From: JAJTHC01 sp044358835
GTDB lineage: Bacteria > Cyanobacteriota > Vampirovibrionia > Vampirovibrionales > JAJTHC01
DNA length: 64,000 nucleotides
Assembly (NCBI GenBank): GCA_044358835.1
Contig: JBIKNF010000002.1
Coordinates: 124,001 to 188,000 of the forward strand
Reading direction: 5' to 3'
Numbering within the stretch: the first letter of the stretch is position 1; every line of letters starts with the position of its first letter. The notes under the pieces were generated by a model. It saw only the letters and a list, made by a program, of their open reading frames with translations. It did not search any database and had not been told where the DNA came from. Shown in pieces: positions 25,702 through 35,104 of this stretch. Both the position numbers and the translations under genes were made by a program.

Positions 25702-26475
25702 ATGACCCTTTTCGCCAACCCCGTTCGACTGCTTAAACGTCTTAAAGACGGTTCCTTTAGCCTTGAAGATTCTGAACTTCAAGAAACGTTCCATAATTGG
25801 CAAGGGGCCTTTTCTGAAGCAAGCGAACATTATGCCAAACCTGCTTTGTCTCGCCTATTGCATCATCAAAATAGCATTCAGTCGCTTAGCGTTTGGGATG
25901 TATGCTTTGGGCTTGGCTACAATAGCTTTGCCTTAATTCAAGCGTTGCTTGAACAACCCTTGCCTGTTGCATTCCAACACATACACATTCAAGCAGTTGA
26001 ATTAGATGCGAGCTTACAACCGCTATGGGCGGACGTCTTGGCTCAAGCGCATTTTCGTTTCTTAAACCAGCAGTTCAAGCACGCACAAACCCAAACCACT
26101 TTTGGTTACGAAATTACTTTTACCCCAAGGCAGGATTCTTACCCCTTACCAAGCATTCGCATTGAAGTCCACATCTCCGATGCTTTAGTCGTTTTACCGC
26201 AATGGGCCAGGACCCAAAACGAACCGATCGATCTTATTTTTCACGATGCCTTTTCCCCCGCCAAAGTGCCTCACTTATGGACGGATGAACTGTTTCAGAG
26301 CTATGCCTCAGTACTTAGCCCAACGCATGGGTCGATATTGACATACTCTTTAGCTCGCCAAGTGAAAAACGCGGTGGAATCTGCGGGTTTAACATGGCAA
26401 AAACTACCCCCACTGGGCTGGAAGAACGGGGCGATGTTAATTACCCATAAAACCGATTCAATAAACGCTTTATGA
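25702..26475 (+). CDS. mnmD: tRNA 5-methylaminomethyl-2-thiouridine methyltransferase, MnmD-like
   Basis: MnmD (the methyltransferase half of MnmC, DUF752) methylates the wobble uridine side chain of certain tRNAs with SAM. The 257-residue protein has the SAM-binding VWDVCFGLGYNSFALIQ (about 64-80). The family block IFHDAFSPAKVPHLWTDELF (about 178-197) is followed by SYSL-type TYSLARQVKNAVESAGL and a PPLGWKNGAMLI ending. It lacks the oxidase half of MnmC, so it is a stand-alone form. It starts directly on the stop of the preceding small gene. Confidence 0.85.
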   Translation: MTLFANPVRLLKRLKDGSFSLEDSELQETFHNWQGAFSEASEHYAKPALSRLLHHQNSIQSLSVWDVCFGLGYNSFALIQALLEQPLPVAFQHIHIQAVELDASLQPLWADVLAQAHFRFLNQQFKHAQTQTTFGYEITFTPRQDSYPLPSIRIEVHISDALVVLPQWARTQNEPIDLIFHDAFSPAKVPHLWTDELFQSYASVLSPTHGSILTYSLARQVKNAVESAGLTWQKLPPLGWKNGAMLITHKTDSINAL

Positions 26476-26496
26476 CGATTAAACCGCAATAGGTGC

Positions 26497-26775
26497 TTAG
26501 TTACGGCGAATTTGACTATAGCCTGTTTCATCAATCGGATCCACAAAATTGCTATGAATCAAATTGTAGAGAAAACGTTCTACAGGCGAACGCTTAGAAG
26601 GAGCTGTTCCACGCCATTCCGCCCGACTGCGTGCCACCATGGTGGTTTCAATCGTTTCAGGGGAATAGCCCTTTAACGTCATAATCTCTACTTCTGGGGT
26701 GAAGGCAGAAGCCGTTATTGGGGCCACTTGACTAAAGGCCAAAATCAACGTGAGTAAAGCAATGTGCATTTTCAT
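26497..26775 (-). CDS. Small secreted hypothetical protein
   Basis: This 92-residue protein has a clear Sec signal peptide: basic start MKMH, a hydrophobic core, and TASA before FTPEV as the likely cleavage site near residue 24. The mature part of about 68 residues is polar with several Arg and has no cysteine. It converges on mnmD with a 21-bp gap. Family and function are unknown. Confidence 0.65.
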   Translation of the reverse strand: MKMHIALLTLILAFSQVAPITASAFTPEVEIMTLKGYSPETIETTMVARSRAEWRGTAPSKRSPVERFLYNLIHSNFVDPIDETGYSQIRRN

Positions 26776-26897
26776 GGTAAAATCCTTATGCGTTTTAAAA
26801 CACTTTGAACCTAGTATCAGTGTAACGGAAACGATTCTAAAATAACATCCCTTAAATAGACGGGTCTTTCCACAAAGCCCCTGATTGAGAATCCTTG

Positions 26898-28352
26898 ATG
26901 AGCGAACTTGAACAACACCCCCAAACCCCCTTGATCGACGCTTTAGTCGCGTACGCCAAGCTTAAACGAAGACGTTTTCATGTTCCTGGCCATGGGGGCC
27001 AATTTTTTTGGACGGGTGAACTGGCTGAAAAAGCCCACGCACTTGGATTTCAATCTCACTTATTACAACATGATTTAAGCGAAGTGGAAGGACTGGATGT
27101 TCTTTCCATCCCTGAAGGCGTCATCGCTGAAAGTCAAACTCTAACAGCTTTAAGGTGTGGTGTTTCACGAAGTTTTTACTTGGTCAATGGTGCTTCAGTG
27201 GGTCTGCATGCGGCTTTATTGGCAACTTTTCAGCCTGAAGAACTGGTGTTGATGCCTCGTAACGTGCATCGAGCGATTAGCGCGGCAATGGTGCTCAGTG
27301 GGATTCGCCCTGCTTGGTTTACCCCCACCTGGGAAGAAGCGTGGGGCATTTGGGGTGCTGTTACCCTTGAACAATTACAAGACGCCTTTGAACAACACCC
27401 TACCGCCAAGGGAATCGTCATTACATCGCCCACTTACGAAGGAATTGTAAGTGATCTTCAAGCCATTGCTCACTGGTGTCAAGCTAAAAATCTGCGTTTG
27501 ATTGTGGATGAAGCCCACGGTAGCCTCTTTGGCCATGTGCCGAACACTCCTGCTTCCGCAACTCAATTTCACGGGGTCGATGCCGTGATTCAAAGCTTTC
27601 ATAAAACCGTGGGTTCTTTGACTCAATCCGCCGTCTTACACCTTCCGCATGGTTCTTCTCTTTCAGCAGTTCGCGTGCAAGAAACCTTAAACCACTTGCA
27701 AAGTACCAGTCCCAATTACCTGCTACTGGCAAGCTTAGATTTAAGCAGTGCGTGGCTGGGTTCTTTAGAAGGACAAGCCCAGCGACAAAGTGTGTGGCGA
27801 AACATTAAAGCGCTTCGTCAACGTATTCATGGCATGACGGCCTTTAAACTGCTTGAAACCCCAAAGGCCAATGCCGATTTAGACAAGATGCGTCTTTACC
27901 TGCGGCATGCCTATTGCCAAGGGCACGACTGGGCCGAAGCACTCGAGCAAAACCACGGACTTTCGTATGAACTGGCAAACCCTTATGGGGCATTGTTTAT
28001 AGCGCAAATGGGTCATACCCCACCCGATTTTGTCGCCTTCATGCAAGGCTTACAAGCACTGGCCAAATTATACCCCAAGCACAAACACCCCTCGGTTCAG
28101 GGGAATGAAACACCGTTTTTTACACCACTCACCTCCCCTGTTCTGCCCACGGTGGACGCTTGCCTTTCACCCCGTGACGCTTTTTTTAGTGCGTCTACAC
28201 AACACCCAATAGACGAAAAAATCATTGGGCGTTTAAGTGGAGAAACCATTGTTTCTTGCCCTCCTGGTATTCCCGTGTTACTTAGTGGCGAACGTATTCA
28301 AGCAGGGCACCTGCCGTTTTTAAGTCATCGTGATGTGATTAGTCTTTTATAG
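26898..28352 (+). CDS. Orn/Lys/Arg decarboxylase-family PLP enzyme
   Basis: This is a fold-I PLP decarboxylase of the Orn/Lys/Arg class, which makes polyamine precursors such as agmatine or cadaverine. The 484 residues (ATG at 26898) show HVPGHGGQ near 34, VNGASVGLHAALLA near 103, the IVDEAHG motif and the PLP-lysine motif SFHKTVGSLTQSA near 237. The ending CPPGIPVLLSGERI is typical. Its length matches the short cyanobacterial/Firmicutes type rather than the long E. coli type. The substrate cannot be read from the sequence. It stands alone before the flagellar block. Confidence 0.88.
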   Translation: MSELEQHPQTPLIDALVAYAKLKRRRFHVPGHGGQFFWTGELAEKAHALGFQSHLLQHDLSEVEGLDVLSIPEGVIAESQTLTALRCGVSRSFYLVNGASVGLHAALLATFQPEELVLMPRNVHRAISAAMVLSGIRPAWFTPTWEEAWGIWGAVTLEQLQDAFEQHPTAKGIVITSPTYEGIVSDLQAIAHWCQAKNLRLIVDEAHGSLFGHVPNTPASATQFHGVDAVIQSFHKTVGSLTQSAVLHLPHGSSLSAVRVQETLNHLQSTSPNYLLLASLDLSSAWLGSLEGQAQRQSVWRNIKALRQRIHGMTAFKLLETPKANADLDKMRLYLRHAYCQGHDWAEALEQNHGLSYELANPYGALFIAQMGHTPPDFVAFMQGLQALAKLYPKHKHPSVQGNETPFFTPLTSPVLPTVDACLSPRDAFFSASTQHPIDEKIIGRLSGETIVSCPPGIPVLLSGERIQAGHLPFLSHRDVISLL

Positions 28353-28486
28353 TGTTTGAAAGATAAAACGCGTCATTTTTTTATTTCAGGGCGTCCTTTA
28401 AATAAAGGAGGCTTTGCAGAGTCTTTAAATCTCTACCGAAAGACAAACACTGTATTTTTTCCTGCGATGTGGAGCCTTCCTTGCGT

Positions 28487-30256
28487 ATGTCTTTTGAATC
28501 AGACGTGAATCAACTTCATAGCCTTACTCAAGAAGCAATGAATACGCGTGTGAGCGAAGCCAAGCAATTTTTCAAAATACTTCAACCCGTTGCCTTAGAT
28601 TTGTACGAAAATTTAGAACGATGGCTCCCGTGTATTGAAACCTACCATGCCCTTGAACTTTCAGCAGAACATCTTCAAACCATTCAAAGAAAAATCAATG
28701 ATTTAACTCAGGTACTTAAACACGACTATGCCTTTAATACCATAGAACTTCAAGTGGTTGAAGGCGTCGCTTCTTGGGGCTTGCCTTTTTTAGAAAAGCA
28801 GGGATTCCATGATGCCTTGGATCACAGCATTAAAGTGGCCCTAAGTTCTATTGCCCTATGCCGTTATTTAGAAGTGCCTCGTTCCTTACAAGCCATGTCT
28901 GTTTTAGTGAGTTTACTTCACGATCCTAAAATCAATGTCGCTTTAGAAGATCAAATGGCGATGCTGGTGTCGCATCCTTCATTGGCTTCGGCATTGTTGA
29001 CGATCTTTCTTAGCCCTGAACATTGTGTTCGCTTAGGGGCCACCTGTATTTTACCTCATTTAGAAGCGTTGTCGATCCACTATAACATTCCAGTGGTTGA
29101 ATTAGGTGTTTCAGCGGTAAGTGCTTTAATGGAAAACTTAGATTCAGGGTATGTGGTAGAAAATGGGTTTGTGCGTCATTTAACACAACTTCACCTAGAA
29201 CGTGGTGTAGAAAATAATTCGCTTATTTGCCATGCGACGCCTGAATCTATAGAACATGCTCTAGAACTGGCTGAATATATTCGCATGCAATACCTCACCC
29301 AACTCTTTAGCACCTTTGAAACCTACGACAGCAACAGTATTTCTTCTGTTGAAGACATTATGTTAGACGCTTCAATTGTACAGAATGTCACAAAACAGAC
29401 GTATATTCGAAGTGGATTTGAGCACATTGCTCCCTTGCCTTTAAGTGATGTATTTACAAGCCACATGCACATGAAAAACAGGCATCGTAATTGTGAGATT
29501 CTAGGTGCCATTTTAGGGGCCTCCGACAACGGGCAGCTTAATGGCTACAAGGTGTTGTCTCAAAGTATAGACGATTATATCAGCACCCTTAGGATGCAAC
29601 TCAAAACACCGGCCTCTTCTGTTCTACAACAATGGCATCACGTGTTAAATGCCCATAAGCTTAAGCTCCCTTTTTCGCTCAATATAGAACATCTCTGCGC
29701 AAAAGACTACCCTCAATTAATGATCAACGCTTTTGCTGAACGCGTATGGCGTTCGATTGTTGAAAATTATCTGTACCTAAAAGGCAACATCAGTAATTTG
29801 GTGGCATTGCATTATGTGGTTCGTGAAGGGGTCGCGTTTTTAGCCAGTATTCAACGTTATTCTGAACAGCTAGGGTTTGGTTATTTATGCCTAGAATCTC
29901 GTTTTGGTGACTTTGTGACGGCTGATTCATGGACGGAATCCCTAGAAGAAATTGCTTATGACGAAGAGTTTCTTTTCTTATTGTATCGTGAAATGGATCA
30001 CTGGTTTGAAGGACGCATGATTCAGTGGCCAGAAGAGTTACCCTTAAACAAGGCACACTTTATTGAAATCTACAAGAAAGAAACCGTTTTTATAGAAGTG
30101 GTTTTACCCTTAATTCCAAATTCACGGCTACTGGCCTTGGCAGAAGGCACGGCACACAAATCCACCCATCAAGTCCTGGTTGTGTGTCCTTCCAGTAAGC
30201 TAAGTAAGAGTTTAGTGATCAATAAGCCCCTAGGCTGGTCGGCTCGCATTATTTAA
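28487..30256 (+). CDS. Unrecognised helical protein with HD-like region, upstream of flagellar genes
   Basis: About 589 residues, mainly helical. Around residues 105-150 a His (DHSIKVALSSIALCRYL) is followed by VSLLHDPK. This recalls the H...HD pattern of HD-domain phosphohydrolases, but LLHDPK lacks the Gly of LLHDIGK and I could not find a firm downstream Asp. Treat this as HD-like only. No signal peptide is seen. It lies directly upstream of fliJ-fliK-flgD-flgE on the same strand (143-bp gap), which suggests a flagellar or motility link. Start is uncertain: GTG 28469 and TTG 28481 are also in frame, with GGAG at 28471-28474. Confidence 0.55.
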   Translation: MSFESDVNQLHSLTQEAMNTRVSEAKQFFKILQPVALDLYENLERWLPCIETYHALELSAEHLQTIQRKINDLTQVLKHDYAFNTIELQVVEGVASWGLPFLEKQGFHDALDHSIKVALSSIALCRYLEVPRSLQAMSVLVSLLHDPKINVALEDQMAMLVSHPSLASALLTIFLSPEHCVRLGATCILPHLEALSIHYNIPVVELGVSAVSALMENLDSGYVVENGFVRHLTQLHLERGVENNSLICHATPESIEHALELAEYIRMQYLTQLFSTFETYDSNSISSVEDIMLDASIVQNVTKQTYIRSGFEHIAPLPLSDVFTSHMHMKNRHRNCEILGAILGASDNGQLNGYKVLSQSIDDYISTLRMQLKTPASSVLQQWHHVLNAHKLKLPFSLNIEHLCAKDYPQLMINAFAERVWRSIVENYLYLKGNISNLVALHYVVREGVAFLASIQRYSEQLGFGYLCLESRFGDFVTADSWTESLEEIAYDEEFLFLLYREMDHWFEGRMIQWPEELPLNKAHFIEIYKKETVFIEVVLPLIPNSRLLALAEGTAHKSTHQVLVVCPSSKLSKSLVINKPLGWSARII

Positions 30257-30399
30257 CAGGCTTGAATGAAATACACCGAAGGGATGAGGAAACCCCCTAC
30301 AGAATATGTCACACTAAGGGAAGCCAACACCCTTGATCGTGCTGGTGCGTATTTCACAATGTAGAGATGAGAGAATTAAGGAAAGAGAGCCCCTAAGGT

Positions 30400-30834
30400 A
30401 TGCCGAAGTCGTATCGCTTTGCATTGCAGAAGGTGATGGATCTGCGAGCAGATGAAGCCCTAAAGGCCTTACAAATGCTTCAGAAGGAAGAGGCTCAATT
30501 GCGTGACTTACAGCAAGCCATGACAAAAGCGCAACAGTGTATTCAAGACGCCTACGATTCTTTTCAAAAGACGCAAGGCTACGACTACGGCCTGCACTTT
30601 CCCCTTTACATTCAAGAACAACGTAATTACCAAGCCAAGCTTTCGCAAGATATTACGGAACAAGAACACTGTTGCGCGCAGGCGAAAGCCACTTATATTG
30701 AAGCCAAAATCAAAGAAAAATCATTAGAAAAGTTAAAAACCAAACAAATACAGGCGTGGAAAGCAGAAGTCGCCTTGCAAGACGCCCGTGAAATGGATGA
30801 AATGGGCCTACGTCAATTTCGTCAATCTGTATAA
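30400..30834 (+). CDS. fliJ: Flagellar export protein FliJ-like
   Basis: FliJ is the small coiled-coil protein that couples the FliI ATPase to the export gate. The 144-residue protein starts with the typical RFALQKVMDLRADEALKALQMLQKEEAQLRDLQ and is almost entirely heptad-like helix. There are no membrane segments. Identification rests on that N-terminus, the length and the position before fliK, flgD and flgE. fliI is not adjacent (it is at the window start). It starts directly after CTAAGGT, a short-spaced ribosome-binding site. Confidence 0.75.
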   Translation: MPKSYRFALQKVMDLRADEALKALQMLQKEEAQLRDLQQAMTKAQQCIQDAYDSFQKTQGYDYGLHFPLYIQEQRNYQAKLSQDITEQEHCCAQAKATYIEAKIKEKSLEKLKTKQIQAWKAEVALQDAREMDEMGLRQFRQSV

Positions 30835-30847
30835 AGGATGATGTTTA

Positions 30848-32494
30848 ATGTTAAACACTTTTACCCCTACTTCAGAACCCCTTTTAAAGGCGGTTTCTTC
30901 CGCCAATAGTGAAGCTTTGGTGGTGAATGGAAAGAACAATTCTCTAAAGAATAATGCTGCTCCTAACGATTTTAAATCAGCCCTGAATCAAGCCCAACTA
31001 CAAACCCCTCAACAGACAGAAACGCATGGCAAACAAGTAAACAGGGTAGACGCCAATGAAGATGAAGCGAACCGTGAAAGCGTCGTTGAAAATGAGACGA
31101 ATACCCCATCTCCCGAAAAAATAGCGCTTTCCTCAACAGAAGAGCCGTCTTCAGCCCTAGAAACAACCGCACCTTCCACAGGGCAAGAAAATACGGCCGT
31201 TTTAAATGCAGAAGCAGCCATGGCGTTCGCTTACGTCACCCCAGCTCCGCCAATGACCCTAGAACGGAATGCCCCGGTGGAAGAATTCAGTAACTCGCCC
31301 ACCCCTGAGCCTTCATTTCCAACAGCTGGACCAACGCCTCTAAACCCTTTAGAACTTACCCCAATTGATGAAGTGAACCCAGCGGTTGTAGAAGAGGCTT
31401 TAGCGGCGATGAAGCTTCAAGCCAATCAAAAAAGCGTGAGTGTTGACGGTAACGTCTTACAAAACGTCCCAGAAACTTCCCCATTTTTGAAGCCAGAACT
31501 CCCTATCGCCGAGCAAAATAACGCCTTAGAAAATGTGCTTCAAGGTTCTAAAACAGTGGAAACGCTTCAAATTCTTATAAGCGCCAACTCCTTAGAATCC
31601 AGCCTAAAAGCAGGAGAACGCTCTAACGCTTTCCCTGTATCTGAACAAACTTCAGTAGAAGGGCCCCTTGCAACTGAAACCTCTAGCTCTGTTGAACAAG
31701 GACGTCCAACCCTTCAAGATGATTCGACGCAAGAAGACGGGTTGTTGAATGACGAAAACACCCCAACTGAAGAAACGGTGGTTCTTAATGCCCCTCTAAT
31801 TGATCCCAGCATGGCGCCTGCTGATGCCTTTACGGCTAAATCGGTTGAAGGCGTGTTGAATCAAAACATAGTCGAACAAGGGATTCAACCCTTGGGCCTT
31901 CAAGTGGTTCGCGGTATTCAATCTGCTTATGACAGTGCTTCTAAAACCATGCAACTCCAACTCAACCCTGAAGACTTGGGGCATATGCGCATTCAAATTA
32001 AACAAGTGGGTGAAGGGCTGGTTTCTGCTCGCTTGGTGGTGGAACGCCCAGAAGCGGTAGAACAAGTGAAGACCCAATTGCAAGACTTGCAACGTAGCCT
32101 TGAACAGCAGGGCTTAAAAATGGACAAGATCGACATCGTCTTGGCAGGGGCCAATAACCAAGCCAGTGGTGAAACAAACAAAGAATCCAAAAACGACGGC
32201 AAGGAACAAGAGGCCTTTCAAGACAATCCCAGTGGAGGCTTTCAGCAGTCGGCTCAAGAAGAACAGCGCCAAGCCTTTCAAGAAAATTTTAACGCAACAA
32301 GCCCCCAGGGTGCTTTCCCCGTTGAAGATCAAGGCGTCCAAGCACGCTTAGAAGAATTAAATAGTTTGCGTCAGTCGTACCAAACGTATAAACAACAAAG
32401 CTTGCGTGAAAGTCTAGGTGTTTCTACGCCTGAACAACCCAAGAATCAGATCTTTAGTCCCTTTCAGCAAGCAGGACTAAATGTCCTTGCTTGA
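30848..32494 (+). CDS. fliK: Flagellar hook-length control protein FliK
   Basis: FliK is the secreted molecular ruler that sets hook length and switches export specificity. The 548-residue protein has a long low-complexity N-terminal part (Glu/Asn/Pro/Ser/Thr-rich, about 1-345). The conserved Flg_hook domain follows (about 350-435), with MQLQLNPEDLGHMRIQIKQ and LEQQGLKMDKIDIVL. A Gln-rich tail ends the protein. AAAGGA precedes the ATG, and fliJ ends 13 bp upstream. Order fliJ-fliK-flgD-flgE matches conserved flagellar operons. Confidence 0.9.
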   Translation: MLNTFTPTSEPLLKAVSSANSEALVVNGKNNSLKNNAAPNDFKSALNQAQLQTPQQTETHGKQVNRVDANEDEANRESVVENETNTPSPEKIALSSTEEPSSALETTAPSTGQENTAVLNAEAAMAFAYVTPAPPMTLERNAPVEEFSNSPTPEPSFPTAGPTPLNPLELTPIDEVNPAVVEEALAAMKLQANQKSVSVDGNVLQNVPETSPFLKPELPIAEQNNALENVLQGSKTVETLQILISANSLESSLKAGERSNAFPVSEQTSVEGPLATETSSSVEQGRPTLQDDSTQEDGLLNDENTPTEETVVLNAPLIDPSMAPADAFTAKSVEGVLNQNIVEQGIQPLGLQVVRGIQSAYDSASKTMQLQLNPEDLGHMRIQIKQVGEGLVSARLVVERPEAVEQVKTQLQDLQRSLEQQGLKMDKIDIVLAGANNQASGETNKESKNDGKEQEAFQDNPSGGFQQSAQEEQRQAFQENFNATSPQGAFPVEDQGVQARLEELNSLRQSYQTYKQQSLRESLGVSTPEQPKNQIFSPFQQAGLNVLA

Positions 32495-32538
32495 TTTTAA
32501 ACTACTCATAAACCCCAAGAAAGAAGGAACCCAACGCG

Positions 32539-32970
32539 ATGGCCTCAGTCACTAATTTACAAAACACGTTGAATGTAATGAAAAACAACACCAACAAATC
32601 AAACTATGAAGCAGGGCTTAAAAAGCTCGGCGAAAGTAACATTGACAAAGCCGGCTTCTTCCAGCTCATGTTGGCGCAACTGTCTTCGCAAAATCCGCTA
32701 GAACCAACAGACAATACCCAACAAATGATGCAACAAGCCCAGTACACGCAAATTGAACAACTTCAACAGCTTAATGCCAACATGAGCCAAAGCAATGCGT
32801 TGACTCAAGGATCGAATTACGTGGGTAAAAACATTACCTATACCCTAAATGGCCAAACCAAAACTGGTCGAGTAGACAAAGTCGCCTTTGGAAAAGACGG
32901 CATAGGCTTGTATGTCAATAATGACGTCATTACCCCTAAACAAGTCACAGAACTTCGAGCTTCTAACTAA
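32539..32970 (+). CDS. flgD: Flagellar hook assembly protein FlgD (short form)
   Basis: FlgD is the scaffold cap needed to polymerise the hook. The 143-residue protein has the conserved FlgD N-terminal domain: FFQLMLAQLSSQNPLEPTDNTQQMMQQAQYTQIEQLQQLN (about 40-80, quoted in part; key residues QLxxQNPLEPxD). A short beta-rich end follows (GSNYVGKNITY...GLYVNNDVITPKQVTEL). The Ig-like domain of enterobacterial FlgD is missing, as in the short Gram-positive type. AAGAAGGA lies upstream. flgE follows 38 bp later. Confidence 0.9.
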   Translation: MASVTNLQNTLNVMKNNTNKSNYEAGLKKLGESNIDKAGFFQLMLAQLSSQNPLEPTDNTQQMMQQAQYTQIEQLQQLNANMSQSNALTQGSNYVGKNITYTLNGQTKTGRVDKVAFGKDGIGLYVNNDVITPKQVTELRASN

Positions 32971-33008
32971 TTAACCTAATTTAACCCAGAAAGAGAGACC
33001 CCCCAACG

Positions 33009-34169
33009 ATGACACAAGGTTTATATATTGCCGCTTCAGGAATTCGTGCTAACCAAACATCCATTGACGTGATTTCAAATAACATTTCAAACGTCAACAC
33101 CTCTGCCTTTAAATCTTCTAAAGCAAATTTTGCCACCACCTTTTTACGCACCATTTCCGCAGGAGGCAGACCCAGTTTAACTCGAGGCGGTTCAAATCCC
33201 ATTCAAACGGGTTTAGGCACGACCTTGGGTGAAATCAGTACGAATTACTCTCAAGGTGGTAGCCAATTCACGGGCCGTACTTCGGACATGTTAATTAGTG
33301 GTGAAGGCTATTTTGTAACAAAAGATTTAAGTGGCTTTTCACCAGCCGGTACCCCAAGCGTTTACACGCGAGCAGGTAACTTTAGCCTAGATGCAGACGG
33401 CTTCTTGGTTACTTCAGCGGGGGACAGATTAGTAGGAAGTTCACTAATTGAAGGCTCTTCACCTGTAGACACCAATAACATTCAAGTTCCTCGACAAATG
33501 AAGGTGGCAAAGTACTTAGATGCTTCAGGCAAAACCATCGCCACCTGCATTGGTAAGTACAATACCCCTAATGCCACTTTTAACACCTATGCCACCACCA
33601 ATAGTATTCCTGTAGTCACGACGATTTACGAAAATGCGGATCTCACCACCTTTAACGTAGGGGCCACAGGGGCTTTAACAGCATTCTATTCAAATGGAGA
33701 CAAGCTAACCGCACGGGCCAATCCCGATGCGACCACCAATAAAATGGAACTGGTACACGTCACCAATGAAGGGGGAACCTATTCCGCCTTCAACCCTGCT
33801 CAAGCCAATGGAAAAACGGGTCAGTTAAGTGGAGCAGATCAAGTCATTCCGGACAACGCCACTGGCGGTGACCCGATGGAAGGCATGACCTTACAACTTC
33901 AAACCGTGACCTTTACCAACCAAAATGGTTTACTTTCCAAAGAAGGCAATAGCTTTGTCTCTGGCCCTAACGTTGGGGACTTCTTTTACGGTACACCGGG
34001 TTCGGGGGCGCGTGGACGCATTCAAGCCGGCAGTTTAGAATCTTCTAATGTGGACATGGCCCTAGAGTTTTCAAACCTCGTGGTGGCACAACGAGGCTTA
34101 GAAGCAAACAGTCGCATTATTCGTGCGCAAAGTGAAGTCATGCAAAGTATTATTAACGCCGTGAATTAA
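33009..34169 (+). CDS. flgE: Flagellar hook protein FlgE (hook/basal-body rod family)
   Basis: FlgE polymerises into the flagellar hook. The 386-residue protein begins with the rod/hook family signature ASGIRANQTSIDVISNNISNVNT (key residues ASG and SNNIxNxNT). It has the GEGYFVTKD segment with YTRAGNFSLDADGFLVTSAGDRLVG (about 95-140), a variable middle domain, and the C-terminal SSNVDMALEFSNLVVAQRGLEANSR helix. Position after flgD and length favour FlgE over FlgG or FlgF. AAAGAGAG is a weak ribosome-binding site. A terminator hairpin follows. Confidence 0.88.
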   Translation: MTQGLYIAASGIRANQTSIDVISNNISNVNTSAFKSSKANFATTFLRTISAGGRPSLTRGGSNPIQTGLGTTLGEISTNYSQGGSQFTGRTSDMLISGEGYFVTKDLSGFSPAGTPSVYTRAGNFSLDADGFLVTSAGDRLVGSSLIEGSSPVDTNNIQVPRQMKVAKYLDASGKTIATCIGKYNTPNATFNTYATTNSIPVVTTIYENADLTTFNVGATGALTAFYSNGDKLTARANPDATTNKMELVHVTNEGGTYSAFNPAQANGKTGQLSGADQVIPDNATGGDPMEGMTLQLQTVTFTNQNGLLSKEGNSFVSGPNVGDFFYGTPGSGARGRIQAGSLESSNVDMALEFSNLVVAQRGLEANSRIIRAQSEVMQSIINAVN

Positions 34170-34190
34170 AATACACCCACACCTACTTAA

Positions 34191-34217
34191 CGGGGGGATG
34201 CTGAATCCTCCCGTTTT
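34191..34217 (+). terminator. Rho-independent terminator of the flagellar block
   Basis: CGGGGGGAT (34191-34199) pairs with ATCCTCCCG (34205-34213), with one G-U pair and a 5-nt loop, followed by TTTT. It lies 22 bp after the flgE stop. Confidence 0.85.
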
Positions 34218-34227
34218 GCATAGGGTG

Positions 34228-34236
34228 TGTTACAAT
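34228..34236 (+). promoter_or_regulatory. Extended -10 TGTTACAAT upstream of purE
   Basis: TGTTACAAT lies 71 bp before the purE start, right after the flagellar terminator. It includes one GTTACAAT box; no second box 10 bp away. Confidence 0.5.
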
Positions 34237-34307
34237 AAGGTGGCTTGAACGGAAAGAAAAACACTTTTTTTGAATACCTTTTTTAAAGACGAAAGGCACT
34301 TCACCCC

Positions 34308-34856
34308 ATGACCGATTCCAACGCCAGTGAACATGATCTCATTTCACTTAAAACTCCTGCCTTAACCCACACTCCCCTGATTTCAGTGCTAATGGGGAGC
34401 CATAGCGACTGGGCCACCATGCAACACGCCCACGAGCTACTCAAAGAATTTGGCATACCCCATGAATGCCTAGTGGTTTCAGCGCATCGAACCCCCAACT
34501 GGATGGCTCACGTGGCCACTAATGCCGAAGATCGTGGTATTCGTGCCATCATTGCAGGAGCAGGCGGCGCTGCCCACTTACCGGGTATGCTTGCAGCTCA
34601 AACCACGGTGCCTGTGCTAGGCGTACCGATTCAGTCAGGTGCGCTGAACGGTCTGGATTCCCTCTATTCAATCGTGCAAATGCCCGCTGGAGTGCCTGTG
34701 GCGACTTTCGCGATTGGCATTGCGGGAGCCAAAAACGCGGCCTTATTTGCGGTGGCTTTACTGGCCAATGAAAATGATTCATTGAAACAACAACTGCATC
34801 GTTTTCGTCAAGAACAAAGCGCTAAAGTACTCAATACCCCTTTGGATGTTTCCTAA
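34308..34856 (+). CDS. purE: N5-carboxyaminoimidazole ribonucleotide mutase
   Basis: PurE converts N5-CAIR to CAIR in purine synthesis. The 182-residue protein has MGSHSDW (about 27-33), the SAHRTP motif with the catalytic His (about 64-69) and GAGGAAHLPGMLA (about 86-98). PVLGVPIQSGALNGLDSLYSIVQMPAGVPVAT follows in part. An N-terminal extension of about 20 residues precedes the core. purK follows about 250 bp downstream with its own -10, so the two act in sequence but are separate transcription units. Confidence 0.97.
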   Translation: MTDSNASEHDLISLKTPALTHTPLISVLMGSHSDWATMQHAHELLKEFGIPHECLVVSAHRTPNWMAHVATNAEDRGIRAIIAGAGGAAHLPGMLAAQTTVPVLGVPIQSGALNGLDSLYSIVQMPAGVPVATFAIGIAGAKNAALFAVALLANENDSLKQQLHRFRQEQSAKVLNTPLDVS

Positions 34857-35104
34857 AATAGTGGGCATTAAGCACTCGTCAAGATAGGTCATACTAAAAC
34901 AGAGTAGCCTGTTAAACCTTTCAAAAAACACGCCAAAAGAATCAAAAATCAATGCAAGTGTGTGTCAAAAAAAGGTATTCTGTGTGTCGGAAATGAGGCA
35001 CTTTTAATCTGTTTTTTTTAAAAGGGCTACTTTCTTTTTATTTCGTTTAAAGGTATACTATAAAATCCAATAGAATCAGTTTTTTGACGAATAAGGTGTT
35101 TGAG

